DNA of 64,000 bases, taken from the NCBI RefSeq assembly GCF_003025555.1, contig NZ_PYMH01000017.1, positions 37,662 through 101,661 of the forward strand, read 5' to 3'. Every line of letters begins with the position of its first letter. Position 1 is the stretch's first letter. The DNA is from Photobacterium lutimaris (GTDB lineage Bacteria; Pseudomonadota; Gammaproteobacteria; Enterobacterales; Vibrionaceae). The translations under genes and the position numbers were made by a program. The notes beneath the pieces are model-generated. The model worked only from the letters and a program-made list of their open reading frames with translations, had not been told where the DNA came from and did no database searches. This document shows positions 25,147 through 34,236 of this stretch, piece after piece.

Positions 25147-25235
25147 TCTGGATAGAAGTTTCAAAAACACATAGATACCTCCATGTAGCTCTGACTCGCC
25201 ATTCATGGCGAGTAGGTTTTGAAACTTTATCCAGA
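25147..25235. repeat. Nested inverted-repeat element (89 bp) between the DoxX gene and yigB
   Basis: The outer arms 25147-25166 and 25217-25235 (TCTGGATA...GTTTCAAAA) are complementary along 19 positions with one bulged G. Inside is a perfect 9-bp hairpin, ACTCGCCAT-tc-ATGGCGAGT (25194-25213). The convergent genes end on both sides, and the arms lack U-tracts. It looks like a small palindromic repeat unit or a miniature transposable-element relic, but there is no second copy in the window and no target-site duplication that I could confirm. Confidence 0.6.
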
Positions 25236-25264
25236 AAAATGAAGCTCAAGTTAAGTCGATTTAA

Positions 25265-25987
25265 TTAGTCATTCACCAAAGCCAACAACTGTGAAAGCTG
25301 GCTGATTTCCACATCCGGCAACCACTTAGCCCGAGGTTCACAGCTCAGTACCCGTTGCTGATCATTGAGCCAGCAGGCCTTGAAACCGTTTTGCTTGGCG
25401 CCACCGACATCGGTCACCAAATGATCGCCAACATGGAGAATATCGGCCGGGGCAATGCCTAGATCGACCGCCGCGCAGGCAAATAAATCAGGCTCGGGCT
25501 TGGCCAACCCATCACGGCCCGCCATCAGCACGCCATCAAAATACTGCGCCAGACCGATTTTTTCCGCATCGACATTGCCATTGGTAATGGCCACCAGCGG
25601 CAGCTGTTGCTTGAGCAACGCCAATACCCGGTGGGTCTCCGCGGGAACATCAACCTGATTTCTGACCTCGAGCACCACCGCGACGCCTTCGCCAGCGGCC
25701 TGCTCAGCGGCCGACAGGGAATAACCGAGCTGCATAAAGCCAGTCTTGAGCAGTTCAAACCGCCATTGGGTCACATTATGGCGCAGCAGGGGATCCGCCT
25801 TAGCAAGGCGCATTTTCAATTGCTGCCAATCAGCTACTCCCATCCCTTTCAACCGCGGATGGTTAACCGCCAGCCAATCATGCATCGACTGCTCGGCTCG
25901 GCGAATCACCGGTCGGTTATCATAGAGGGTATCGTCAAGATCAAAGGTCAGCGCCTTGGGCGCAGAAAAAGGTCGGTAAAACTGCAT
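25265..25987 (-). CDS. yigB: HAD family phosphatase YigB (riboflavin pathway)
   Basis: 240 residues of the HAD superfamily: motif I LTFDLDDTLYDN (nucleophile Asp), motif II VAITNGN, motif III region KPEPDLF and motif IV HVGDHLVTDVGGA. E. coli YigB dephosphorylates 5-amino-6-(5-phospho-D-ribitylamino)uracil in riboflavin synthesis, as one of several such enzymes. It is the last gene of the xerC-yigB end of the dapF operon, 29 bp after xerC. It is convergent with the bufferin operon. Confidence 0.9.
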   Translation of the reverse strand: MQFYRPFSAPKALTFDLDDTLYDNRPVIRRAEQSMHDWLAVNHPRLKGMGVADWQQLKMRLAKADPLLRHNVTQWRFELLKTGFMQLGYSLSAAEQAAGEGVAVVLEVRNQVDVPAETHRVLALLKQQLPLVAITNGNVDAEKIGLAQYFDGVLMAGRDGLAKPEPDLFACAAVDLGIAPADILHVGDHLVTDVGGAKQNGFKACWLNDQQRVLSCEPRAKWLPDVEISQLSQLLALVND

Positions 25988-26016
25988 CGGTGGCTACTCT
26001 CGAAAGCTGTCCTGGC

Positions 26017-26928
26017 TCAACGCTTGTTGCGCTTGGCTCGGGGGTGGGCTTCATCATACACCTGTGCCAGGTGTTGGAAGTCCAAATGGGTATAGATTTG
26101 GGTGGTCGAGAGATTGGCATGGCCCAGCAATTCCTGAACCGCCCGCAGATCCCCCGAGGATTCAAGCATATGGGTGGCAAAACTATGGCGCAGTTTATGC
26201 GGGTTGATATGGCTCGATACCGCCTGCTTCTGGCCCCATTCCGCCATGCGTTTCTGAACATTGCGATTGGAAATTCGCTGGCCCAATTTGGACACGAACA
26301 ACCCCGGCTCGCCGCCTGCGGCCAATTGCCCCCGTACCTTCAGCCAGTGTCCCACCCATTCACGGGCCAGTCCGGCAAACGGAACAACACGTTCTTTGTC
26401 GCCTTTACCGATCACCCGCAAATCGCCCTTGCGCAGGCTGACATCTTTGACATTAAGACTCACCAGCTCCGACAAGCGCAAGCCGGCACCATACATCAGC
26501 TCCATCATTGCCCGATCGCGGATGGACAGGGGATCATCATCGTCAACACTGAGCAACTGATCCATTTCATCAACATCCAGGTTTTTCGGCAACGGCCTTG
26601 CCTTGCGCGGTGCCGATACGCCCTTGGCCGGGTTGGCCTTGAGGATACCATGCTGGACCAGGTAATCGAAAAAGCTGCGCAGTGCCGACAACCGCATCGA
26701 CAGGCTGCTGGCCTTGAGGCCATCTCGCATTCCCTTGGAGGCAAGCTGGCGGACCCAGCCGGCATCGACGGTCTGCCAGTTATCGACACCCAACACCACC
26801 AGCTGCTCGGCCAATGTCGTCAGCTGACGCTTGTAGTTTTTCTGGGTATGCAGGCTAAGCTCCCGTTCACTGCGCAGGTATTCATAGAATCGCTGCAGTG
26901 GCTTTTCCAAGCCAGCCGGCAGGCTCAC
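26017..26928 (-). CDS. xerC: Tyrosine recombinase XerC
   Basis: 303 residues with an N-terminal core-binding domain (about 10-100) and a C-terminal catalytic domain. The catalytic set is complete: Arg151 (GAGLRLSELV), His244 and Arg247 (HKLRHSFATH), His270 (LLGHANLS) and the nucleophile Tyr279 (TQIYTHLDF). XerC acts with XerD at dif to resolve chromosome dimers, activated by FtsK. The start overlaps the DUF484 stop by 4 bp (ATGA). The order dapF-DUF484-xerC-yigB is conserved in enterics and vibrios. Confidence 0.96.
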   Translation of the reverse strand: MSLPAGLEKPLQRFYEYLRSERELSLHTQKNYKRQLTTLAEQLVVLGVDNWQTVDAGWVRQLASKGMRDGLKASSLSMRLSALRSFFDYLVQHGILKANPAKGVSAPRKARPLPKNLDVDEMDQLLSVDDDDPLSIRDRAMMELMYGAGLRLSELVSLNVKDVSLRKGDLRVIGKGDKERVVPFAGLAREWVGHWLKVRGQLAAGGEPGLFVSKLGQRISNRNVQKRMAEWGQKQAVSSHINPHKLRHSFATHMLESSGDLRAVQELLGHANLSTTQIYTHLDFQHLAQVYDEAHPRAKRNKR

Positions 26929-27629
26929 TCTATCACCTCGCGGGTGTATTCCCAGTGGTGGATAAGCTTGGCGAGCACCATGGCCAGCTGCTCGACAAAC
27001 AGGGTGTCCATCTCCGGCTGGAAGTGGCCGCCATCGACACTGGCAAAGCTCAGTACCCCGAACGGCCTGTCATTGCCAAGCGGCAATACCAAAAACGATC
27101 CCAGCTGCGGCGGCTGGTCAAACAGCAGCTCCGCTTCAAGCTTACGCAACCGACCCAGATAGACCGGGCGGGATGACAAGCGCGAACGGCTGAAACTGTC
27201 AAAACTGCGGCGTTCAAGGAACAGGTTATCATCAAGGCTATCAAACAGGCGCAGGCTGACATCGAGCTTCAGCTCGTCGGCCAGCGTTTCCAGCACACAC
27301 AATGCCTGGTAGATATTATGGGTCTGGAACAGCTGCTGCTGCGCCTTGGCGAAAGTATGGAACAGCTGGCTATTCTGGGTCGCGGCGCCGACCAAACCGG
27401 TAATTTTCTCTTCCAGCTCACCGACATTGCTGCGCAGGCGCTCAAGCTGGATATCAACCAGTGACACCACGCCGCGATCGGCATGGTGGACCTGGATCCG
27501 GCTCAATAGATCTGGATGGCGAACAAAAAAGTCAGGGTTGGCCAACAAAAAGTCCGCCACCTCCTGCTCGTTCAACGAGATGGCATCCTCATCGGGAGCA
27601 CATACGTCAAGCTGAGATATATCGGTCAT
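26925..27629 (-). CDS. DUF484 family protein
   Basis: 234 residues: an N-terminal region with NEQEVADFLLANPDFFVRHPDLL, a coiled-coil stretch (QLERLRSNVGELEEKITGLV) and a GAF-like C-terminal half (SFLVLPLGNDRPFGVLSFAS). This is the E. coli YigA/DUF484 family, whose function is unknown. It is translationally coupled to dapF (overlap at 27626-27629) and to xerC. The GAF-like fold suggests ligand or nucleotide sensing, but this is inference. Confidence 0.88.
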   Translation of the reverse strand: MTDISQLDVCAPDEDAISLNEQEVADFLLANPDFFVRHPDLLSRIQVHHADRGVVSLVDIQLERLRSNVGELEEKITGLVGAATQNSQLFHTFAKAQQQLFQTHNIYQALCVLETLADELKLDVSLRLFDSLDDNLFLERRSFDSFSRSRLSSRPVYLGRLRKLEAELLFDQPPQLGSFLVLPLGNDRPFGVLSFASVDGGHFQPEMDTLFVEQLAMVLAKLIHHWEYTREVIE

Positions 27630-28456
27630 AATACAATTTGTCCATCAAACACGTGCGTTGCCTCACCGGTCATATACAAAGGCTTACCCTCGCCGGCCCA
27701 GCGGATCTGCAAATCGCCTCCCGGCAACGACACCTTCACACTGTCATCCAGCAGCCCCTGCATCCGGCCAATCGCCACCGCGGCACATGCGCCGCTGCCA
27801 CACGCCTGGGTTTCACCGGCACCGCGTTCATACACCCGCAATTTCACTTCACTGCGGTTGATCACCTGCATAAAACCGGCATTGACCCGCTCGGGGAAAC
27901 GCTCGTGGGATTCCAAGATTGGCCCCAGCGTCTCGACTTCAGCTGTCTCGACATCGTCCACCACAGTGACACAGTGCGGGTTGCCCATGCTCGCGGCCCC
28001 ACAGAACACCGTTTTGTCACCGGCCCGCAGGATATAGGTTTTCTCGCTTTGCTTGGCGCGAAAAGGAATTTTGGCCGGATCGAATTCAGGTATCCCCATA
28101 TTCACAGAGACCTGGTTGTCGTTCTCCAGCTTGAGTACCATTTTACCGCCTTTGGTGCTGACCGAAATATGGTATTTGTTGGTCAGCCCCTTCATCCAAA
28201 CAAACCGGGCAAAACAGCGGGCACCGTTACCGCACTGCTCCACTTCGCTACCATCGGCATTGAAGATCCGGTAATGGAAATCGGTCTCGGGATCATAGGG
28301 CGGCTCCACCACCAACAGCTGATCGAACCCCACGCCACGGTGGCGATCAGCCAAACGCCGGATAGCATCCGGCGAGAAGAACACGTTCTGAGTCACACAG
28401 TCGACGACCATGAAATCGTTACCCAGCCCATGCATTTTCGAAAAATTAACCTGCAT
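27626..28456 (-). CDS. dapF: Diaminopimelate epimerase
   Basis: 276 residues from the ATG at 28456, which has AAGGAA upstream; the longer frame to 28501 overlaps lysA and has no support. Both catalytic cysteines are present: Cys75 in EQCGNGARCF and Cys219 in TQACGSGACAA, in two pseudo-symmetric domains. It interconverts LL- and meso-diaminopimelate for lysine and peptidoglycan synthesis, in the cytoplasm. It is the second gene of the lysA-dapF-DUF484-xerC-yigB run, 14 bp after lysA. Confidence 0.97.
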   Translation of the reverse strand: MQVNFSKMHGLGNDFMVVDCVTQNVFFSPDAIRRLADRHRGVGFDQLLVVEPPYDPETDFHYRIFNADGSEVEQCGNGARCFARFVWMKGLTNKYHISVSTKGGKMVLKLENDNQVSVNMGIPEFDPAKIPFRAKQSEKTYILRAGDKTVFCGAASMGNPHCVTVVDDVETAEVETLGPILESHERFPERVNAGFMQVINRSEVKLRVYERGAGETQACGSGACAAVAIGRMQGLLDDSVKVSLPGGDLQIRWAGEGKPLYMTGEATHVFDGQIVL

Positions 28457-28470
28457 GTTGTTCCTTCTCG

Positions 28471-29724
28471 TTATTCTGGCAACAGGTGCTCTGACTGCCA
28501 CAATTGCGCAAGCTCTTCGCGCTCGCGCACCACATGGGCCTGACTGCCGTCGACCATGATCTCCGCCGCGCGCGCACGGGTATTGTAGTTCGATGACATC
28601 ACAAAGCCATAGGCTCCTGCCGAGCGTACCGCCAGCAAGTCACCCGTCTCCAAGCACAGCTCGCGATCCTTACCGAGGAAATCACCGGTTTCACAGATAG
28701 GGCCAACCAAATCATAGGAAACCTTCTCACCATTGTGCGGCACAACGGGTACGATATCTTGCCAGGCCTGATAAAGCGTAGGGCGGATCATGTCGTTCAT
28801 CGCCGCATCGACAATGGCAAAGTTCTTGTGCTCGGTGTGCTTGAGGTATTCCACCCGTGTCAGCATCACCCCAGCATTGGCGGCAATCGCCCGGCCCGGC
28901 TCGAAAATCAGCTCCAAGTCACGGTGATCAACCAAGCGCGCCATCAGGGCCTTGGCATATTCCGAAGGCTGAGGCGGACGCTCATCACTGTAGGTCACGC
29001 CCAAGCCGCCGCCCACATCGAGATGGTGAATGGTAATGCCTTCGGCTTTAAGGGTGTCAATCAGGGCCAGCAGGCGGTCAGTGGCATCAATAAACGGGTC
29101 TATGGCTGTCAGCTGAGAGCCAATATGGCAATCCATTCCCGTCACGGCTAAGTACGGCAGACGCTGGGCTAAACGGTATACTTCCGGCGCACGGTCAAAG
29201 GCAATACCGAATTTGTTATCGCGCAGGCCGGTCGAGATATACGGGTGGGTCTGGGCATCGACATCCGGATTGATTCGCAGAGATACCGGTGCGATTTTGC
29301 CCAGCTCACTGGCGACGTGATTGAGCCGCTCCAGCTCAGGTTCGGATTCTACATTGAAACACTTGATACCAAGCTCCAGGGCGCGCTTCATTTCCGCCGC
29401 GGTCTTACCAACCCCCGAGAACACCACCTTGGCCGGATCGCCACCAGCGGCAACCACTCGCTCCAGCTCACCGCCCGAGACGATATCAAAGCCAGAGCCC
29501 AGACGTGCCAGCACATTGAGCACGCCAATGTTGGAATTCGCCTTCACGGCATAGCAGATCAGGTGGGGGTGATCGGCCACAGCTTGGTCAAAAGCATGCC
29601 AGTGACGTTCAAGCGTCGCACGCGAATAAACATATAGCGGTGTGCCAAAACGGTCAGCCAAATCGGCCAGTGGAATTTCTTCGGCCCATAGCTGGCCATC
29701 TTTCTGATAGTTAAAGTAATCCAA
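28471..29724 (-). CDS. lysA: Diaminopimelate decarboxylase
   Basis: 417 residues of the fold-type III PLP decarboxylase family. The PLP lysine is Lys61 in ICYAVKANSN; other motifs are GLDVG-like HLDVGGGLGVTY, EPGRAIAANAGV and the substrate cysteine region GPICETGDFLG. It makes L-lysine from meso-diaminopimelate, following DapF. The start is 26 bp after the lptM stop, so the two are likely one transcript. In vibrios lysA sits in this operon, whereas E. coli has it elsewhere with lysR. Confidence 0.97.
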   Translation of the reverse strand: MDYFNYQKDGQLWAEEIPLADLADRFGTPLYVYSRATLERHWHAFDQAVADHPHLICYAVKANSNIGVLNVLARLGSGFDIVSGGELERVVAAGGDPAKVVFSGVGKTAAEMKRALELGIKCFNVESEPELERLNHVASELGKIAPVSLRINPDVDAQTHPYISTGLRDNKFGIAFDRAPEVYRLAQRLPYLAVTGMDCHIGSQLTAIDPFIDATDRLLALIDTLKAEGITIHHLDVGGGLGVTYSDERPPQPSEYAKALMARLVDHRDLELIFEPGRAIAANAGVMLTRVEYLKHTEHKNFAIVDAAMNDMIRPTLYQAWQDIVPVVPHNGEKVSYDLVGPICETGDFLGKDRELCLETGDLLAVRSAGAYGFVMSSNYNTRARAAEIMVDGSQAHVVREREELAQLWQSEHLLPE

Positions 29725-29750
29725 TGTAATCTCTTCCCTGTCTGAACCGT

Positions 29751-29870
29751 TTATTGATCGCTCTGTTGTTGTTGCTCGCTGTCGTCAGGCATGTACAGTG
29801 ACCCGCTCTGCCCACAACCGGTGAGGGCCAGTACGCCCAACACCAAAATTGCTAATAAACCTTTACGCAT
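29751..29870 (-). CDS. lptM: LPS-assembly lipoprotein LptM (YifL)
   Basis: 39 residues, too short for most gene callers' limits: signal peptide MRKGLLAILVLGVLALTGCG with a lipobox LTGC (Cys19), then GQSGSLYMPDDSEQQQQSDQ. The G-QSGSLY-P motif after the cysteine is the LptM/YifL hallmark. LptM stabilises the LptD/LptE translocon by mimicking LPS. It lies between cyaY (divergent) and lysA, the conserved place in Gammaproteobacteria. Confidence 0.92.
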   Translation of the reverse strand: MRKGLLAILVLGVLALTGCGQSGSLYMPDDSEQQQQSDQ

Positions 29871-29948
29871 TTTTGAAAGCCAGTGATTATCATTTCATTG
29901 CCCTCTATAATCGCACCCACACTAGGAAAAGCAATAGGACGATCGGGG

Positions 29949-30260
29949 ATGAATGATACAGAATTTCATAAGTTAGCAGATGAAGTGCTGATGAGCATCG
30001 AAGAAGGCATCGACGAGTCCGGTGCCGACATCGAATACGAGACCACTGGCAACGTATTGACACTGGAATTTGAAAACCGCAGCCAAATCGTGATCAACCG
30101 CCAAGAGCCGTTGCACGAGATCTGGCTGGCGTCAAAATCAGGCGGCTACCACTTCAAGTACAAGGATGGCAAGTGGCACTGTACCCGCAGCGGTAACGAG
30201 CTGATCGCCCTGGTCAAGCAAGAGTGCTCATTACACGCCGGCGAAGCTGTCGACTGGTAA
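29949..30260 (+). CDS. cyaY: Iron donor protein CyaY (frataxin)
   Basis: 103 residues from the ATG at 29949; the frame is open further upstream but the family starts MNDTEFHKLADEVL. Frataxin features are an acidic first helix (EVLMSIEEGIDESGADIEYE), the sheet strands NVLTLEFENRSQIVINRQEP, and the signature HEIWLASKSGGYHFKYKDGKWHCT. CyaY binds iron and IscS and modulates iron-sulfur cluster assembly. It is divergent from lptM, with its own promoter in the 78-bp gap, and convergent to cyaA. Confidence 0.95.
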   Translation: MNDTEFHKLADEVLMSIEEGIDESGADIEYETTGNVLTLEFENRSQIVINRQEPLHEIWLASKSGGYHFKYKDGKWHCTRSGNELIALVKQECSLHAGEAVDW

Positions 30261-30284
30261 TGCCTACCACCAAGCAGCCCGAAC

Positions 30285-30318
30285 AAAAAAGCGGAAGCCT
30301 AGGCTTCCGCTTTTATTT
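30285..30318. terminator. Bidirectional terminator between cyaY and cyaA
   Basis: AAAAGCGGAAGCC-ta-GGCTTCCGCTTTT, a near-perfect 13-bp stem with A and T runs on each side. Confidence 0.92.
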
Positions 30319-30336
30319 CGTATTTTATTGTTAGTC

Positions 30337-32895
30337 TCAGCGGGTCAAATTGGCATTCACCAACCCTTGGGAAGCCACGACCTGTCGCCGTGACGGCTGC
30401 TGGCCACTCTTGTACGGCAGTACCTGCGGTGCGCTATTCTCGCTGTGGACAATGTCGTAGAACTGCGGCAAGTTGAAATTGATAAAGTTGGCGCTATAGC
30501 TAAAACGGTCGTGCGCCGAAGTATAAAAACTATTCACGCCATGCACCATCTCATCCTTATCACCGCTGCACTGACGATAGACTTCAATGCGGTTTGACTC
30601 GTCCAGAATATAGATATTGAAGCCAGCATCGCAATCTTCGAAGAAAAACTGGATCAAGCCTTCACTGGCGTAGGCATCAACAATCTCCGGCGGATGCGGC
30701 TCGTCAGTCTTGCCCATCACCAAGTTGGCCGAGCCGAGCAGCTTATTGGTCGAGATGCAGCTGTAGAAATCAACCGAGTTTTCCAGCTTCTGCACCGACA
30801 CGCCACGACGCTCGAAGAACAAGCCGTGGGTCTGGCGGGCAATCCGGATCGCCTTGAAGCGGCGGCGCTTTTCCTGCTCAACCGGTTTAAGTCGCATCTC
30901 GATACACTCGGCTACCAACTGGTACACCAAGTTACGGATCAAGCCACGCATATGCTTGCTGTAACAAAATACGTCCACTGATTCCGGCGGCAGCGCATCT
31001 TGGTGCATCTTGCCCAGTACCGTCTTCAATGCATCCAGCATAGCACTATCACCGATGAAGTTCAGGGTACGCACTTCGTTCCACGAGTTGCGGTACACTA
31101 AATCGACACTGCCCACCAAGCACATCTGGTCCGGGCCATAGCTAAAGATATCGGTGTTCTTGAAATCAAACTTGACCGAGCGACTACGCAGTCGGGTCGT
31201 CGGATCATTCTCCAGGTTGACAAACAAACCAAGCTGGCGAATTTCACACGGGCTCGATAACGCCTGCAAACTCGGCTGTGGGCGACGGATCGGGAAGGTA
31301 TTGCGAATATCGCTGACCAACTGGTAAAACTTGTCAATATCGACCGCCGAGTTGCGGACCACCGTGTGCAGACAGGTCGATTCGGTCAGCAGGCCGTTGA
31401 AATAGGCCCACGCCACCAGCTTGCTGAGATAGCGGTTATGCTCCAGCGCCGGACGGCCCATAATCGCTACCGGATCAAGCGACTGCTTGTAGAGGTACCA
31501 CCCCGCCGTATTGGTACGGCCGGCCGGTACCTGGATCAGGCTCAGGTCCTGCTCGTGCAAGTCCGGTGACAGCTGCGGATTGAGTAAGGTCACCTTACCT
31601 GGCAGCACCTCGAACGCCGCATACAACTTACGGGCCAGAATACTGATGTCTTCCGGGCTGATCGCCGAGGTAATGTTATTACGGCGAGCAAAACGGATCA
31701 GGTTACGGTAGCTGAGCATCAGGGCATCAAGCAACTCGTTGTGCGCGCTCTTGACCTGCTCGACCTTCCAGTCGCGGCGACGGTCCAGCTCCACCAAGAC
31801 CTCTTGCGGCCACTGCCATTCATCGGTCAGATCCTGCAACACCTTGCGGCGCCACGGTACCGAACCCGATGCGGGCTCACGGGTCAACTTTTCATGGGTC
31901 TTGAGATAGAAACAACGGCGGACCAGATCCAGACGACGGTGATCATCGATACGTTCAAGGTAGCGGGTCACCTTCTCCAGCATCAGGTAATAGGCATCCA
32001 TACAGAACTCAGTACGGTCAATGGCGAAGAAGCGCCGTTTGCCGTCGACACTAAGCAGCTGGGTATGCGGGTATTCCCAAGAATAGGCTTCAAGCAGAAT
32101 CGCTTTCAGTACCGACTTATACGGCGAGTCGATACTTTTGTAGAGCTGCCACAAGCTAGAGCCGAAATATTCCTCGGCCGGAATGCGCGACAGGCCACCA
32201 AAATCAATCCATTCATCACGATGGATATACCCGCCATTTTCGAGATAGCAGATGTAGTCATCGTAACACTCCTCCATTTCAGGTGGCACCATGAACCACA
32301 GCAGACGCTGGCCAGCCAGGTTGACGGCAGAACGGTAGAACTCGTCAAGCAGCAATAAATGTTGGCTCGAACCACAGTTTTCACCGGTCATCTGCTCGGA
32401 AAAGTTTTCACGGAAGCGATTTTCGTCAATCAGGAAGAAGTTGGCCTCCACCCCTTGGGCCTGGGCCCATTCAGAGATCACCGCACACTTGGCATCGAGA
32501 GCCTGACGGCTTTCCGCTGGCATATCGGTCCGGATACAAACCCAGATATCGAGATCGCTGGTTAGGCTTTGACCCAATGAGGCCGTACTGCCCATCGCAT
32601 AGAGCCCCTGAATAGGGAAAATATCATTTGCAGGAGGAGAAATCGGAGTAGCACAAGCCAAGCCACAGTCATCGATCAACTGTTGCTGCTGCTCGGAGGC
32701 AATAAAAGACGCAATCCCCACCGGTACATCCTGATCAAGATAGCCAGGCACCGCCGGGTGATTATAGTGAAGTAGGACCGGCAACAGGTTGAACACCTGT
32801 ACAGACTGCGGAGTCATGGCGCCACGCGCACGCTCGAGTCTTAGCTCGTTGAGCTGATCCAATCTACCTTTAAGCGTTTCAATATAGTTCTGCAA
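30337..32895 (-). CDS. cyaA: Class I adenylate cyclase
   Basis: 852 residues (E. coli 848). The N-terminal catalytic half contains the class I nucleotidyltransferase motif GSTASLGQSLTSDLDIWVC with its metal-binding aspartates (about residue 103 onward). The C-terminal half is the regulatory region that responds to PTS enzyme IIA-Glc. The enzyme makes cAMP for CRP, linking glucose status to transcription and, here, to the spf gene in the same window. It is divergent from hemC, with a CRP site in the shared intergenic region. Confidence 0.97.
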   Translation of the reverse strand: MQNYIETLKGRLDQLNELRLERARGAMTPQSVQVFNLLPVLLHYNHPAVPGYLDQDVPVGIASFIASEQQQQLIDDCGLACATPISPPANDIFPIQGLYAMGSTASLGQSLTSDLDIWVCIRTDMPAESRQALDAKCAVISEWAQAQGVEANFFLIDENRFRENFSEQMTGENCGSSQHLLLLDEFYRSAVNLAGQRLLWFMVPPEMEECYDDYICYLENGGYIHRDEWIDFGGLSRIPAEEYFGSSLWQLYKSIDSPYKSVLKAILLEAYSWEYPHTQLLSVDGKRRFFAIDRTEFCMDAYYLMLEKVTRYLERIDDHRRLDLVRRCFYLKTHEKLTREPASGSVPWRRKVLQDLTDEWQWPQEVLVELDRRRDWKVEQVKSAHNELLDALMLSYRNLIRFARRNNITSAISPEDISILARKLYAAFEVLPGKVTLLNPQLSPDLHEQDLSLIQVPAGRTNTAGWYLYKQSLDPVAIMGRPALEHNRYLSKLVAWAYFNGLLTESTCLHTVVRNSAVDIDKFYQLVSDIRNTFPIRRPQPSLQALSSPCEIRQLGLFVNLENDPTTRLRSRSVKFDFKNTDIFSYGPDQMCLVGSVDLVYRNSWNEVRTLNFIGDSAMLDALKTVLGKMHQDALPPESVDVFCYSKHMRGLIRNLVYQLVAECIEMRLKPVEQEKRRRFKAIRIARQTHGLFFERRGVSVQKLENSVDFYSCISTNKLLGSANLVMGKTDEPHPPEIVDAYASEGLIQFFFEDCDAGFNIYILDESNRIEVYRQCSGDKDEMVHGVNSFYTSAHDRFSYSANFINFNLPQFYDIVHSENSAPQVLPYKSGQQPSRRQVVASQGLVNANLTR

Positions 32896-33156
32896 ATTAC
32901 TCTTCCAAGAGCTGCCAGCTTAAGAGCGGCCCAAATCTTGTCATTAAAGCGGTTGAGATGGCTCGAACCAGGAGTAAAAACGTGATCAATCTAACAGTTT
33001 TTGTATTAACCGTAAAGATAGTGCCGTTTTATGACAGGTTATGAATGGACTGAAATGTTGCCAGCGGACCTTTCCATAGTCGCCTTCCCTCAAACTAGTA
33101 CACGCTCACCAAACCGCCACTTTGCGATCGGTTATCTGTATACCGTCAAGGACATA

Positions 33157-33172
33157 TGTGACCAATATCACA
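33157..33172. promoter_or_regulatory. CRP site between cyaA and hemC
   Basis: A perfect TGTGA-ccaata-TCACA in the 408-bp cyaA/hemC intergenic region, 262 bp before the cyaA start and about 132 bp before hemC. In E. coli CRP represses cyaA from a site near its P2 promoter. The remainder of the gap (32896-33303) is AT-rich with several promoter-like blocks that I could not assign. Confidence 0.75.
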
Positions 33173-33303
33173 TTAATTGCAGTTGATATCAAGACAATAT
33201 TGCCCCAACGCACTCGGAGTCACACATCAATTACCATCCCCGCCCAGTAGTGGTAGGATTAGAAACAATGATAGTGCCCAATTACATATATGGACCCGAT
33301 CCT

Positions 33304-34236
33304 ATGACCGATACCCCAATCCGTATTGCCACACGCAAGAGCCCACTCGCGATGTGGCAAGCCGAATTTGTCAAAGCTGCCTTGGAGCAAGCCCACCCCG
33401 GCCTGCAAGTCGAACTGGTTCCGATGGTCACCAAAGGCGATATAATTCTCGATACCCCGCTAGCAAAAGTGGGTGGCAAAGGGTTATTTGTCAAAGAGCT
33501 GGAAGTTGCCATGCTGGAAGGCCGTGCTGACATTGCCGTACACTCGATGAAAGACGTCCCGGTAGAGTTCCCCGATGGGTTGGGCCTCGTCACCATCTGC
33601 GAGCGTGAAGACCCACGCGATGCGTTTGTCTCCAACCACTACGACAACCTGGCGCAACTGCCGGTCGGTGCCGTGGTAGGGACATCGAGCCTTCGCCGCC
33701 AATGCCAACTGCGAGCCCAGCGCCCTGATTTGGTGGTTAAAGATTTGCGCGGCAACGTCAACACCCGCCTACGCAAAATGGATGACGGCGAATATGATGC
33801 CATCATCCTTGCCTGTGCCGGCCTGATGCGCCTAAAAATGGAAGACCGTATTCGCGAAGCCATCGCCCCGGAAACCAGCCTGCCAGCCGTTGGCCAAGGT
33901 GCCGTCGGCATTGAGTGCCGCCTCGACGACGAGCGCGTACGCAAGCTACTGGCCGCACTGAATCACCAGGACACGGAAACCCGCGTACTGTGCGAACGTG
34001 CCATGAACAACCGCCTGCAAGGCGGGTGTCAGGTACCAATCGGCAGCTATTCGGTACTGGAAGGCGATCAGATCTGGCTTCGCGCCTTGGTCGGTGAGCC
34101 TGACGGTAGCCAGATTGTTCGCGGCGAAGTCCGTGGTCACCGTGATGACGCAGAAAAACTGGGCCTCGAACTGGCCGATCAGCTGTTGGCTGATGGGGCT
34201 AAGACAATCCTCGACGAGCTTTACGGCAACGCCTGA
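33304..34236 (+). CDS. hemC: Hydroxymethylbilane synthase (porphobilinogen deaminase)
   Basis: 310 residues from the ATG at 33304, matching the family start (TPIRIATRKSPLAMWQ); the frame is open upstream but without homology. The cofactor-binding Cys242 (GGCQVPIG) is at the same position as in E. coli. Other motifs are KDVP, RRQCQLRAQRPDL and the dipyrromethane pocket LRGNVNTRLRKMD. It polymerises four porphobilinogens into hydroxymethylbilane. The stop TGA overlaps the hemD start (TGATG at 34234-34238). Confidence 0.97.
   Translation: MTDTPIRIATRKSPLAMWQAEFVKAALEQAHPGLQVELVPMVTKGDIILDTPLAKVGGKGLFVKELEVAMLEGRADIAVHSMKDVPVEFPDGLGLVTICEREDPRDAFVSNHYDNLAQLPVGAVVGTSSLRRQCQLRAQRPDLVVKDLRGNVNTRLRKMDDGEYDAIILACAGLMRLKMEDRIREAIAPETSLPAVGQGAVGIECRLDDERVRKLLAALNHQDTETRVLCERAMNNRLQGGCQVPIGSYSVLEGDQIWLRALVGEPDGSQIVRGEVRGHRDDAEKLGLELADQLLADGAKTILDELYGNA

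Noticed and set aside
25147..25235. An integron attC site
   Set aside because: The ends lack the RYYYAAC and GTTRRRY core sites, and no integron integrase or cassette is nearby.
25990..27176. Long plus-strand open frames opposite xerC and DUF484
   Set aside because: They are antisense to well-supported genes with complete catalytic residues; the open frame is a by-product of codon bias.
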